A stretch of 57,747 bases of DNA from Candidatus Methylomirabilis lanthanidiphila. Lineage in GTDB: Bacteria > Methylomirabilota > Methylomirabilia > Methylomirabilales > Methylomirabilaceae. A program made the translations under genes and the position numbers. Shown piece after piece: positions 41,409 to 50,458 of this stretch; within the stretch, counting starts at the first letter, position 1, and each line of letters opens with the position of its first letter. Below the pieces are notes generated by a model. The model ran no database searches and was not told the origin of the DNA. It worked only from the letters and a program-made list of their open reading frames with translations. The stretch is from the NCBI GenBank assembly GCA_902196205.1, contig CABIKM010000033.1:1-57747 (forward strand), read 5' to 3'.

Positions 41409-44174
41409 ATGTCAACCAAAGGGCGAAGGTCAACGAAGGCAAAGCAGACGCGGGACGCGAAAGACCCGCAGGCCTACGACCATAAGAAGGGGGAGGACAA
41501 GCTCCTCCTGCGGCCGGATGTCGGGCTGCAGGCGCAGTTCAGGCAGAAAAAGCCGCCAAAGAGCTATCGCTACGATCCGGGCCTCGATCCGGCCCTCTCG
41601 TGGGATGTGAGCGCCGACCGCGAACGAGCCGAAGCCCTGGTCGCCAGGATCGAGCAGGCCGAGGACCTTACCGAGGCTAAGTTGGCAGCCGCCGAACTGC
41701 GGCAGATGTCGCGGCCCTTCCTGAACTGGGCGGGGAAGGCGGAGCGAGGCGAGTTCACAGTCCCCACCCTGCCGCTCTTCGTCCACGAGCGTCTCTCCAC
41801 CCAGGCGATCCTGCAATCCGTCAAATCGCATAAACGCGACCGGCAGCAGACGCTTGCCCTCTTTGCCGACGAAGAGCTGGATGTCGCCGACCGGCTGCTC
41901 AAGGCCTACACGTACCAGACCGACTGGGTGAACCGCTTACTCCTGGGCGACAGCCTGGTGGTCATGAACAGCCTGTTGCAGTACGAAGGGCTGGGCGGCC
42001 AGGTCCAGATGCTTTACATGGACCCGCCTTACGGCGTCAAATTCGGCTCCAACTTTCAGCCGTTCATCCGGCGACGCGACGTCAGGCATGGCGACGACGG
42101 CGACCTGACCCGCGAGCCAGAAATGGTCCAGGCCTACCGCGACACCTGGGAGCTGGGACTGCACTCCTACCTCACGTATCTCCGCGACCGCCTGCTCCTG
42201 GCGAGGGAGCTACTGAACGAGAGAGGCAGCATCTTCGTCCAGATCAGCGACGAGAACCTCCATCATGTGCGCGAGGTCATGGACGAGGTGTTCGGAGCGG
42301 AGAATTGTATTGCCGTCATCGCATTCAAGAAAACTGGGTTTGCTAGTGACGAGACTCTTTCGACCACGCACGATTTCCTCCTCTGGTATGCAAAACGTTC
42401 TGAAGACATAAAATTGCGGTCTGTCTTCGGAGAGCGCGAATTGCTACCGAACGAACTTTTCTTCTATGACCAAATCGAGCTTCCGGACGGAACGCGGCGT
42501 CCACTCTCTTCTGATGAAAAGAACCTTGGGCCAAGGATTCGAGAGATTGGTCGACCATATGCTCGCAATCCTATGGTATCCCCGGGATGGCAGGATTCAT
42601 TGAGCTTGCCGGTTGAGTTTGAAGGCCGGACCTTCCGTCCTCCACCAAATCGGCACTGGGCGACAACACAGGAAGGAATTGAAAGGCTTCGTGAAGCCCG
42701 GCGTCTCGCTATTAAGGGGAACACACTCCGTTTTATCCGTTACTTTGATGACTTCCCCCTTCAACCGTTAGGAACAGTATGGAACGATACTGGGGTTGGT
42801 GGGTTTGTTGGCGATGAACGCCTGTACGTTGTTCAAACCGATGTCCGAGTAATCCAACGCTGCCTTCTGATGACCACCGATCCGGGCGATCTCGTGCTCG
42901 ATCCCACCTGCGGAAGCGGGACGACGGCGTACGTGGCGGAGCAGTGGGGGCGGCGGTGGATCACCATCGACACGAGCCGGGTGCCTCTCGCCCTGGCTCG
43001 CCAGCGGCTGCTGACGGCCACCTTCCCATACTATGAGCTGCGCGACCCGGCCCGGGGTCCTGGCGGTGGCTTCGTCTACAAGCGCAAGCACAATCAGAAG
43101 GGGGAAGAAGTGGGCGGCATCGTCCCGCACATCACGCTGAAGTCGATTGCCCAGAACGAGCCACCCCAGGAGGAGGTGCTGGTCGACCGTCCCGAGGTCG
43201 AATCGAGCATTGTCCGCGTCTCCGGCCCCTTCGTCGTTGAGGCCACGATTCCTACGGCCATTGAGCTTTCGCCGACAGGGGCCACCAACGACAATCAGGC
43301 GAGCTATGAGGCCGACCCCATCGGCCGGATGATCGAGGTCTTGAGGCGCTCGCCCACCCTTCGGCTTGCGGGCAATCAGAGCGTCACGCTCAAGCATATC
43401 CGGCGTCCGGCCAAGGCGATGGACCTGCACGCCGAGGCGGAGCTGGTCGAACCGACCCTCGAGGACCTGGCGGAGGAGGCCGCGACCCAGAAGTCTCTCG
43501 ATATGAAGCGCGGCAAGCCGGTCGCCTTCATCTTCGGACCGGAGCACGGGCCGGTAACCGAGCAGATGGTGTTTGCCGCTGCGAAGGAAGCCCACCTGAA
43601 GAGCTACAATCGGCTCTTCGTGGTCGGTTTTGCCATTCAGCCGGGCGCCAGTAAGTTGATCCAGAATTGCGAGCAGGCGGTCGGCCTGCCGGCTACCTAT
43701 GTCCAGGCCACGATGGACCTCGTGATGAACGACCTGCTCAAAACCACCCGCGCCAGTCAGATCTTCTCGGTGACGGGCGCCCCTGACATCAGGCTCATTC
43801 GGCTCAAGCGAAAGAACGGCAATGGCCCGCTCTATCGCGTGGAGTTGCTGGGTCTCGATGTCTTCGATCCGGTAACGATGCAGAACGACCATCGGAAAGG
43901 CGACGATGTCCCGGCCTGGTTGCTGGATGCCGACTATGATGACCTGGTTTTCCATGTGACCCAGGCGTTCTTCCCCCGGACCAGCGCCTGGGACCACCTG
44001 AAGCGCGCCCTCAAGGGGACCTACGAGGACTCGGTCTGGGAGCACTTGGCCGGGACCGTCAGCGAGCCGTTCGCCGCCGGCGAGCATAAGAAGATCGCCG
44101 TCAAGGTCATCGACGACCGCGGCAACGAATTGATGGTGGTCAGGTGGCTCGCCGACGCCGAATCCGAGCGGTAA
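41409..44174 (+). CDS. mod: Type III restriction-modification DNA methyltransferase (Mod)
   Basis: 921 residues from ATG 41409, five bases after AGGAGGGG. The catalytic motif DPPYG is at 205-209 and the SAM-binding motif DPTCGSGTT starts at 498, the order of class beta N6-adenine or N4-cytosine methyltransferases such as type III Mod. Between them, about 299-485, lies the target-recognition region, whose DNA is much poorer in GC than both sides. A C-terminal extension of about 380 residues makes it longer than typical Mod proteins (about 550-650). It modifies the site cut by the next gene's product, four bases downstream. Confidence 0.92.
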   Translation: MSTKGRRSTKAKQTRDAKDPQAYDHKKGEDKLLLRPDVGLQAQFRQKKPPKSYRYDPGLDPALSWDVSADRERAEALVARIEQAEDLTEAKLAAAELRQMSRPFLNWAGKAERGEFTVPTLPLFVHERLSTQAILQSVKSHKRDRQQTLALFADEELDVADRLLKAYTYQTDWVNRLLLGDSLVVMNSLLQYEGLGGQVQMLYMDPPYGVKFGSNFQPFIRRRDVRHGDDGDLTREPEMVQAYRDTWELGLHSYLTYLRDRLLLARELLNERGSIFVQISDENLHHVREVMDEVFGAENCIAVIAFKKTGFASDETLSTTHDFLLWYAKRSEDIKLRSVFGERELLPNELFFYDQIELPDGTRRPLSSDEKNLGPRIREIGRPYARNPMVSPGWQDSLSLPVEFEGRTFRPPPNRHWATTQEGIERLREARRLAIKGNTLRFIRYFDDFPLQPLGTVWNDTGVGGFVGDERLYVVQTDVRVIQRCLLMTTDPGDLVLDPTCGSGTTAYVAEQWGRRWITIDTSRVPLALARQRLLTATFPYYELRDPARGPGGGFVYKRKHNQKGEEVGGIVPHITLKSIAQNEPPQEEVLVDRPEVESSIVRVSGPFVVEATIPTAIELSPTGATNDNQASYEADPIGRMIEVLRRSPTLRLAGNQSVTLKHIRRPAKAMDLHAEAELVEPTLEDLAEEAATQKSLDMKRGKPVAFIFGPEHGPVTEQMVFAAAKEAHLKSYNRLFVVGFAIQPGASKLIQNCEQAVGLPATYVQATMDLVMNDLLKTTRASQIFSVTGAPDIRLIRLKRKNGNGPLYRVELLGLDVFDPVTMQNDHRKGDDVPAWLLDADYDDLVFHVTQAFFPRTSAWDHLKRALKGTYEDSVWEHLAGTVSEPFAAGEHKKIAVKVIDDRGNELMVVRWLADAESER

Positions 44175-44178
44175 CGGC

Positions 44179-47112
44179 ATGAGCCAGTTTAACGAGGTCC
44201 TGCAACCGATTATCTGCGATGCCTACGCAAAGCCGAGCCATCACTGGGTGATTGAGAAGGGCAAGCCCCCAGTGAAGGCTCAGGGGCGGCGAGAGGCGTG
44301 CTATTACTACCGGCCTCCTGGCCGGTCCACGGGAACCAATCAGGCCGACGAGGTCGGCACACGCATTCTCCTCGATCTGGTCAATGAGATCCGCGACCGG
44401 GTGAAATCCTGGAGACGGACCGGCTTCCCAGGGGTGACCGGCGTGACGGGAGAGCTGCTCGCGTACTGGAACCGGGACGACCGCGAACGGCGACTGTTCT
44501 TCTGCCAGCGCGAGGCCGTCGAGACGATCATCTTCCTCACGGAGGCCCGTGGCGACTTCCTCCATGGGCTCTCAATCCCACGCGATGAGCCGGGCGAGAT
44601 TGTCCGGTATGCCTGCAAGATGGCCACCGGAAGCGGCAAGACGGCGGTTATGGGGATGCTCGCCGCCTGGAGCATCCTGAACAAGGTGGCGGACAGGACG
44701 GATAAGCGCTTTTCCGATGTGGTGCTCGTCCTCTGCCCCAACGTCACGATTCGAGAGCGCCTGCAGGAACTCGACCCGCATCGAGGCGAGGCGAGTATTT
44801 ATCGCGCGCGGGATCTCGTTCCCTCGCATCGGATGAGCGATTTGCGGAAGGGGCACGTCCTGATCCGGAACTGGCATGTCCTGGCCCCCCAGGAGATGAA
44901 CCAGGTTGGAGGTGTCGGGGCCAAGGTGGTGAACCGGGGAGACGAATCGGATACGGCATTGGTCTCCAGGGTCCTTGGAAGGGGCGTGGGCGGCAAGGGC
45001 AACATTCTTATCCTCAACGACGAGGCCCACCATGCCTATCGGATCCGCCAGCTCGACAACACCGCAGAGCTGGAAGAGGAAGACGAGCTGGCCGAGCCCG
45101 ACGGGCGCGAGGCCACGGTCTGGATCGAGGGACTCGACAAGATCCGCCGGATTCGAGGCATCAACCTCTGTGTGGACCTGTCGGCCACGCCATTTTATCT
45201 CAATCGCAGCAAGAATGACGCCGGCCGTCCCTTCCCCTGGATCGTATCCGATTTCGGGTTGATTGACGCCATCGAAAGCGGGCTGGTGAAGATCCCGCAA
45301 CTCCCGGTTCAGGACACCACGGGGGCGGAGATTCCGGCGTACTTCAATGTCTGGAAATGGATCGTCGAAAAGAAATTGACGCCGGGGGAAAAGGGGGGCA
45401 AGAAGGGGCAGGTCAAACCCGAGGCGGTCCTGAAGTGGGCGCAGTCGCCGATCGCGCAGTTGGCCGGTCTCTGGCGGGAGAAGTTTATCGACTGGGAACG
45501 CGAGGCGAGGGAGGGGAAACGGCCCTTCGTTCCGCCGGTCTTCATTATCGTCTGCAAGGACACACGGCTGGCCAAGGTAGTCTATGAGTGGATCACGGCG
45601 GAGGGCGAGGGCACAGCCCCTCCTATCGAGGAGTTTCGTAACCGGGAAGAGCAGGAATACACCGTCCGTATCGATTCGAGGGTGGCGGAGGAGATTTCAT
45701 CTGGTGTTGCCAAAAGCGATGAGAGTCGCCGCCTGCGATTCGTTCTGGACACCATCGGTAAGATCGCGTGGCCTGGAGGGGAGATCCCGGCCGAGTACCT
45801 GGAACTGACCGAGAAGCTGAATCGCAAGGCCATCGAGGAGGGCGGCCGCAGGATCGATCCGAGGATTCCTCCCGGGCGTGATGTCCGCTGCATCGTCTCC
45901 GTTGCCATGCTGACCGAAGGATGGGACGCCACGACCGTGACCCACATCGTGGGGCTGAGGCCCTTCGACTCGCAGCTTCTTTGTGAACAAGTAGTCGGGC
46001 GCGGGCTCCGGCGATCCCAGTATTACGACCTGACGGTTGAAGAAGTGGCCAAGGTCTACGGCGTGCCGTTCGAGTTGATCCCTCTCAAGACGCCGGACAA
46101 AGGAAGGCCTGCTCCGCCCCCTAAGATCCGCCACGTGCATGCCCTCTCCCCAGAGCGCGACGACCTCGAAATCCGGTTCCCTCGGGTGGAGGGGTACGCC
46201 TATCGGATCAGGAGACAAATAACGGTCGCATGGGAGCGGATGCCGGTACTTATTGTGGACCCCATGAAGATCCCCGATGAGACAAAGGTCAAGGGCTTGT
46301 CCACGGAAGAGGGCGGCCGTCTGTCGCTGATGGGGCCAGGGAAAACCGAGCAGGTGACGCTTCAGCCGTGGCGGGAACCCAAACGCATTCAGGAACTGGA
46401 GTTCGACTTGGCGCGGGCACTGACACGACAGTATGCCAACAGTCCTGCCTGCGAGGTACCCCCGCACGCGCTGTTCCCACAGATGCTTGGGGTCGTCAAG
46501 CATTTCCTGAGAGAGAAAGTCCAGCCCGTCGGACGCACCGATCGAAAAGATGTCTTCCTTGAGCCCTACTATTCCGAGGCGATGAACATGCTGGCTGAAG
46601 CCATCGTCCCGGACAATGCCGACAGTCCTGAGCTTCCGCACTACGAGGCCCATCGGGGCGAGGGGAGCACACGGGATGTTGACTTCTGGACGTCAAAGCC
46701 TGGGAGGGAGTGCGAGCGCTCGCACCTGAACTGGGTCGTGGCGGATACCGAGAAGTGGGAGCAGACGGCAGCCTTCTATCTCGATAGCGACAAGCACGTA
46801 GTGGCGTTTGTGAAGAACTTCAACCTGGGGTTCGCCATTCCGTACAGCCACAACGGAGAGGCGAAGGAGTATTTGCCGGATTTCCTGGTCCGACTTCAGA
46901 GGGACGGCAGCGAGGCCGGAACCCTGGTCCTTGAGACGAAGGGGTATGATCCACTGACCGCCGCCAAAGAGGCTGGGGCGCGCCGCTGGGTCGCCGCCAT
47001 CAACGCCGACGGGTCCCACGGGCAATGGGCCTACCGTCTGATCAGGTTCCCAACCGACACCCCTGAGGCAATCCGGTCGGCAGTCGAGGAACTGGTCGGC
47101 AGCGAGGAGTAG
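44179..47112 (+). CDS. res: Type III restriction endonuclease/helicase subunit (Res)
   Basis: 977 residues. Superfamily 2 helicase motifs are Walker A MATGSGKT at 148-155, DEAH at 281-284, SATPF and QVVGRGLRR. A C-terminal PD-(D/E)xK nuclease follows with D901 in LPDFLV and E919-T-K921 in LETKGYD. All catalytic residues are present, so the enzyme looks intact. It resembles the group annotated as BPTD_3080-type restriction endonucleases. Its stop codon TAG is formed at the TA boundary of the repeat element that follows. Confidence 0.92.
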   Translation: MSQFNEVLQPIICDAYAKPSHHWVIEKGKPPVKAQGRREACYYYRPPGRSTGTNQADEVGTRILLDLVNEIRDRVKSWRRTGFPGVTGVTGELLAYWNRDDRERRLFFCQREAVETIIFLTEARGDFLHGLSIPRDEPGEIVRYACKMATGSGKTAVMGMLAAWSILNKVADRTDKRFSDVVLVLCPNVTIRERLQELDPHRGEASIYRARDLVPSHRMSDLRKGHVLIRNWHVLAPQEMNQVGGVGAKVVNRGDESDTALVSRVLGRGVGGKGNILILNDEAHHAYRIRQLDNTAELEEEDELAEPDGREATVWIEGLDKIRRIRGINLCVDLSATPFYLNRSKNDAGRPFPWIVSDFGLIDAIESGLVKIPQLPVQDTTGAEIPAYFNVWKWIVEKKLTPGEKGGKKGQVKPEAVLKWAQSPIAQLAGLWREKFIDWEREAREGKRPFVPPVFIIVCKDTRLAKVVYEWITAEGEGTAPPIEEFRNREEQEYTVRIDSRVAEEISSGVAKSDESRRLRFVLDTIGKIAWPGGEIPAEYLELTEKLNRKAIEEGGRRIDPRIPPGRDVRCIVSVAMLTEGWDATTVTHIVGLRPFDSQLLCEQVVGRGLRRSQYYDLTVEEVAKVYGVPFELIPLKTPDKGRPAPPPKIRHVHALSPERDDLEIRFPRVEGYAYRIRRQITVAWERMPVLIVDPMKIPDETKVKGLSTEEGGRLSLMGPGKTEQVTLQPWREPKRIQELEFDLARALTRQYANSPACEVPPHALFPQMLGVVKHFLREKVQPVGRTDRKDVFLEPYYSEAMNMLAEAIVPDNADSPELPHYEAHRGEGSTRDVDFWTSKPGRECERSHLNWVVADTEKWEQTAAFYLDSDKHVVAFVKNFNLGFAIPYSHNGEAKEYLPDFLVRLQRDGSEAGTLVLETKGYDPLTAAKEAGARRWVAAINADGSHGQWAYRLIRFPTDTPEAIRSAVEELVGSEE

Positions 47113-47206
47113 TGTCGCATAAGTCCTTTTCTAGTAATTGTCATTCCGGGCTTGACCCGGAATCCAGTGCCTTTCTGGATTCTCGCTTTTGCGGGAATGA
47201 TGGCTG
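47110..47206. mobile_element. TA-bounded palindromic element (dRS3-like core)
   Basis: It begins at TA-GTGTCGCATAAGTCC, 16 of 17 bases identical to the complement of the right end of the 57381-57525 element (TAGTGTCCCATAAGTCC). It continues into the same core, TCATTCCGGGCTTGACCCGG, then the GCGGGAATGA arm. No coding capacity. The right boundary is unclear. Confidence 0.7.
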
Positions 47207-47233
47207 GGGAAATCTGTAAGGCCAAGCGCTGAA

Positions 47234-47551
47234 TTGTCGCACAAAACAGACAACATTGGTCATAACCAGGAGCAACCCTTTGAGGAGCCGGTCAGGCTGC
47301 CGATCGAGGAGGTCCTTGACCTGCACACCTTTGCGCCGAAGGAGATTGCCTCGGTGGTTGAGGAGTATCTCTGGCAGTGCCGTCAAGCAGGGATGCCGCA
47401 AGTGCGGCTGGTTCATGGGAAGGGGACTGGCACGCAGCGGGCGATCATCCGGCGGCTTCTGACAAACCATCCCGATGTCCTGTCGTTTGCCGATGCGCCA
47501 GCAGAGGCCGGGGGATGGGGAGCCACCATGGTGAGATTAAAACCTTACTAG
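47234..47551 (+). CDS. Small Smr-domain protein
   Basis: 105 residues from a TTG at 47234; no ATG or GTG is available in frame. It contains the complete Smr core: LDLHTFAPKEIASVVEEYL and RLVHGKGTGTQRAIIRRLL, the LDLH and HGKGxG motifs of stand-alone Smr nucleases related to the MutS2 C-terminus. It may nick DNA or cut RNA. The start lies directly after the repeat element, with no clear ribosome-binding site, so expression may be low or altered by the insertion. Bases 47552-47720 hold nothing recognisable. Confidence 0.8.
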   Translation: MSHKTDNIGHNQEQPFEEPVRLPIEEVLDLHTFAPKEIASVVEEYLWQCRQAGMPQVRLVHGKGTGTQRAIIRRLLTNHPDVLSFADAPAEAGGWGATMVRLKPY

Positions 47552-47720
47552 CCGTGGCTTCCAACTATTTCGTTTCTGTATTTTTGGAGCCTTCGGAGTT
47601 CATGCGGAGGAGAATCGAGCACTTTTCGAAGCTCTTGCACTGTATCAACTGGCGCAAACTATCTTTCGGTCTCTCGGTCTCCGTTTGCCAACAATATCTA
47701 CGGGAGCTTTGACTGACTTA

Positions 47721-49499
47721 TCAGGATCGTCTGCGTTGCGCCCTCTCGTAGAACGCATCGCTCTCAATCCCTGTTATCCTCTGCATAGCCCGCCTCGCGG
47801 CACGCAACGCCTTCTCCAAGTACTCCGAAAATGAATAAATGCGAACATAGTACCTAAAATGTTGGTATGATTGCGTCCACTGATCAATTGGAAACAGTTT
47901 CGCTATTTCAACGCCAGGCATTTCACCCGTGCCCCCTGCAACCAATTCGTGAACACCTTCAAAGCTCGGTGCCATAGGCACATCGACCCAAACCCCAGTA
48001 CGCCACAACGCTTCGTCAGGTGTGGAGCCCAGATTCCCGTCAATGATAATAAGTTCTTCACCAATTGCCTGTTCGAGTGTCTCCACATGTGCATCTCGCC
48101 TAGCCCGATCCTGTAGAGTAGTGAGAAACTCAGTCAAGAGCGGCGTCTCCGCATGAGTGGCAACCGCTTCGCTAAATCTGTAGACTTCACGTGGCAGCAA
48201 GCGGTTTACGATGCGATATGAATATTCCTTCGCCAGATCATCACTCGAGCCAAGACCAAGAGGGCCCCGCAGGGCTGAGTCTGTCAACTCCAGGAAGTGC
48301 TCGAGTATTTGCATGTCGCTTTCACCATCATCCAACCATGATTGCACCAGCCTCTTCAGTAACCTTGTGAGCATACCCTCTGCAGCTCGAACTTTTGGAT
48401 GATGGTAAATGTAGCTGTAGAGCATCAGCTTGCATATCACGATTTGTTCTATTGTGTTCAAAGCCTGCCTAGGTAAACGCAGTCGATAGGTCTCATAGTA
48501 AGGCAACGGAGACGCAGGTCCCTCAGAATGCCGCTCCGCGCTTGTTGTGCCGACCGACTTGTAGAGTTTCTCCAACTCGCCTTCGCCGTCTGCGGTAACC
48601 TGCCTTTCAAGGCGAACAGAGTAAAGATACCTATCGATGTCGTAGCGCAAGGGTAGGCCTGCAGCCGTCGCATCGCGCAGAAGGTAGTCGAGCTTGTCAG
48701 CGTCGAAGCCGGATGAAACAATATCTCCAAGGAACTGCAAGAAGGGATGCTTCGCTCGACCAACGATCATCAACGCGGTGTTGGTCAGATCAATGTCTCC
48801 CTGGTAATCCTCCAACGACGGTTCGCCAAGCAGGTGATCCTTTGCTCTCTGGAGCAATCCCGCTATAGACTTACTGCCAGCCACACAGAATGAAATTGCT
48901 TCGCCAGCACCCTTAGTTTTGCCCACGAATCGCGTGAGCTCTTCAGCGGCAGCCTTCAGACTCCCCAGTTCCCGATAAACTTTCTCTGAAGTGTGACTGA
49001 ACAAGCTGTGGCCGACGTCGTGCAGGAGCGCAGCGAGACGCAGTTCTTGTCTCAGGCGAGAGATTGTCACATTGGGGTCTGCGGCCGGGGCGATAGCTCT
49101 TGCAATTTCACGAACCTCGCCGCCTTGCCGCTCAAGGATCGCATCAAAAATGCGGGAGGCTAAGGTGGCAGCGCCTAAGCAGTGCTCAAACCGAGTGTGA
49201 AGCGCGGAAGGGTAGACCTGGAAGGCAAGCCCCACTTGGTGTATGTCTCGTAACCTCTGCACAACGGGGGAATCAATAAGTGCAAGCTCGCGCCAGCTAA
49301 AACGATTTGTGCCCCATAGATTGTCATGAACGACCTTAAATCTTTTTAGGGGAAGAATAGGGCGTTCTGGGGAAGAACCGAAAAAGTCAGGGTGTTTCTT
49401 CTGTAGGAAAGCGTCTAATTGATCAGTAAGCGCCGAGAGGTTAGGGTATTCGCACCCTGGCCAACTTTTCGCAGAGTCGGACACCGGTGGAACATTCAT
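47721..49499 (-). CDS. HD-domain phosphohydrolase (SAMHD1/dNTPase-like)
   Basis: 592 residues. The HD metal site is complete: H106 in TRFEHCLGA, H160-D161 in LLHDVGHSLFSH, and D268 in FDADKLDYLLRD. The spacing and the words around it resemble SAMHD1/YwfO-type deoxynucleotide triphosphohydrolases. The C-terminal half (about 330-592) is helical and specific to this protein. DNA is markedly poorer in GC than the core genes (one 60-base line counts 27 G+C). It follows a small gene on the same strand. A role in dNTP depletion during phage attack is possible, by analogy only. Confidence 0.82.
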   Translation of the reverse strand: MNVPPVSDSAKSWPGCEYPNLSALTDQLDAFLQKKHPDFFGSSPERPILPLKRFKVVHDNLWGTNRFSWRELALIDSPVVQRLRDIHQVGLAFQVYPSALHTRFEHCLGAATLASRIFDAILERQGGEVREIARAIAPAADPNVTISRLRQELRLAALLHDVGHSLFSHTSEKVYRELGSLKAAAEELTRFVGKTKGAGEAISFCVAGSKSIAGLLQRAKDHLLGEPSLEDYQGDIDLTNTALMIVGRAKHPFLQFLGDIVSSGFDADKLDYLLRDATAAGLPLRYDIDRYLYSVRLERQVTADGEGELEKLYKSVGTTSAERHSEGPASPLPYYETYRLRLPRQALNTIEQIVICKLMLYSYIYHHPKVRAAEGMLTRLLKRLVQSWLDDGESDMQILEHFLELTDSALRGPLGLGSSDDLAKEYSYRIVNRLLPREVYRFSEAVATHAETPLLTEFLTTLQDRARRDAHVETLEQAIGEELIIIDGNLGSTPDEALWRTGVWVDVPMAPSFEGVHELVAGGTGEMPGVEIAKLFPIDQWTQSYQHFRYYVRIYSFSEYLEKALRAARRAMQRITGIESDAFYERAQRRRS

Positions 49500-49642
49500 G
49501 CGCCTTGTCCCAGGATTGACCTACGAACCCATGAGAGAATTACTGCCTGTTTAGATTGTAACGCGCTTTCGCAATGATCCCGCATGGTGGTGGGCACAGA
49601 AAACACGAGGCATCCGAACAAACGAGAATTTCGGTGGGTATT

Positions 49643-50053
49643 TCATAGAGATTTTGCGCCGGAGAACTCTTTCTTAGCACGATCTACAGCATAGGACAAA
49701 AACTTACTGATATCCTCATCGGCCACTGAGCCGAAGCGCCCCCTCCACAAATTTGCTACATCGTCCGGCAGGTTGATGACATCGTAGTGCGGGTTACTGA
49801 CCGATACGCTAGCCGTCCAGTGTAGCGCTTGAAGGAAGTCGGACAATTCTCTCGACTTTGGATAAGGTGCGTCCCAATCGAATCGTAATCGCTCCAAGAA
49901 CTCTGGCTTGCCCGGAACTTCTTTACTCTTGAAGAGCTGATAGAAGAGCAAATGCCATGGCTCCTCATTCCTAAAGGGCATACTTACATGTTGGGTTTGG
50001 AGGCTCGCAGCCAGTTGCTTAACGAATTCACCAAGGGAAATCTTTGTAGACAT
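49643..50053 (-). CDS. Hypothetical small partner of the HD protein
   Basis: 136 residues from ATG 50053 with a perfect AGGAGG upstream. It is charged, mostly helical, with FRNEEPWHLLFYQLFKSKEV and DISKFLSYAVDRAKKEFSGA (core PWHLLFYQLFKSKEV). No family recognised. It precedes the HD gene on the same strand by 143 bases and shares its low GC, so the two look like one unit acquired together. Confidence 0.65.
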   Translation of the reverse strand: MSTKISLGEFVKQLAASLQTQHVSMPFRNEEPWHLLFYQLFKSKEVPGKPEFLERLRFDWDAPYPKSRELSDFLQALHWTASVSVSNPHYDVINLPDDVANLWRGRFGSVADEDISKFLSYAVDRAKKEFSGAKSL

Positions 50054-50458
50054 GTTCCTCCTCGCGCCGGACACCGCTTGCGATGATCGCTGTAAAAAAA
50101 TCCCATGTGACGACTTGTCGTCTTTCACGTAGCAATCAACTTAACCCAAGAACACAATTACCATTCAGCAGCAAACTACAACCCAGAGAGCGTCGTATCC
50201 AATGGTAACCCCACGAAACACAGCACAGTAGTCGTCCAGCCATCCGTGGACCATCGCGATCATTTGAAATGATAAAATGTCACCTACTTTTAAGAAAGTC
50301 AAGTTTTTTCAAGCTTCATCAGACTTCTAAAGCGTCGCGGGGCTCGCGGGCGAGTATATCTTTAATGATCGCATTTCCTCCGCGCTCCCGATGAACAAAA
50401 TGTCGCCGCCGAGTCTGGTCCAAACTGGGCAGAAAAACACAACCTGCAAATTTGATCC
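50054..50458. other. AT-rich gene-free region upstream of the HD module
   Basis: No open frame with gene-like sequence. On the minus strand, TTGACT (50297-50302) lies 17 bases from CATTTT, a weak promoter candidate for the 136-residue gene. A near-perfect palindrome TCATTTGAAATGA (50260-50272) lies just downstream and could be an operator. The right half (about 50330-50458) shows nothing. This marks the right edge of the accessory island. Confidence 0.45.
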
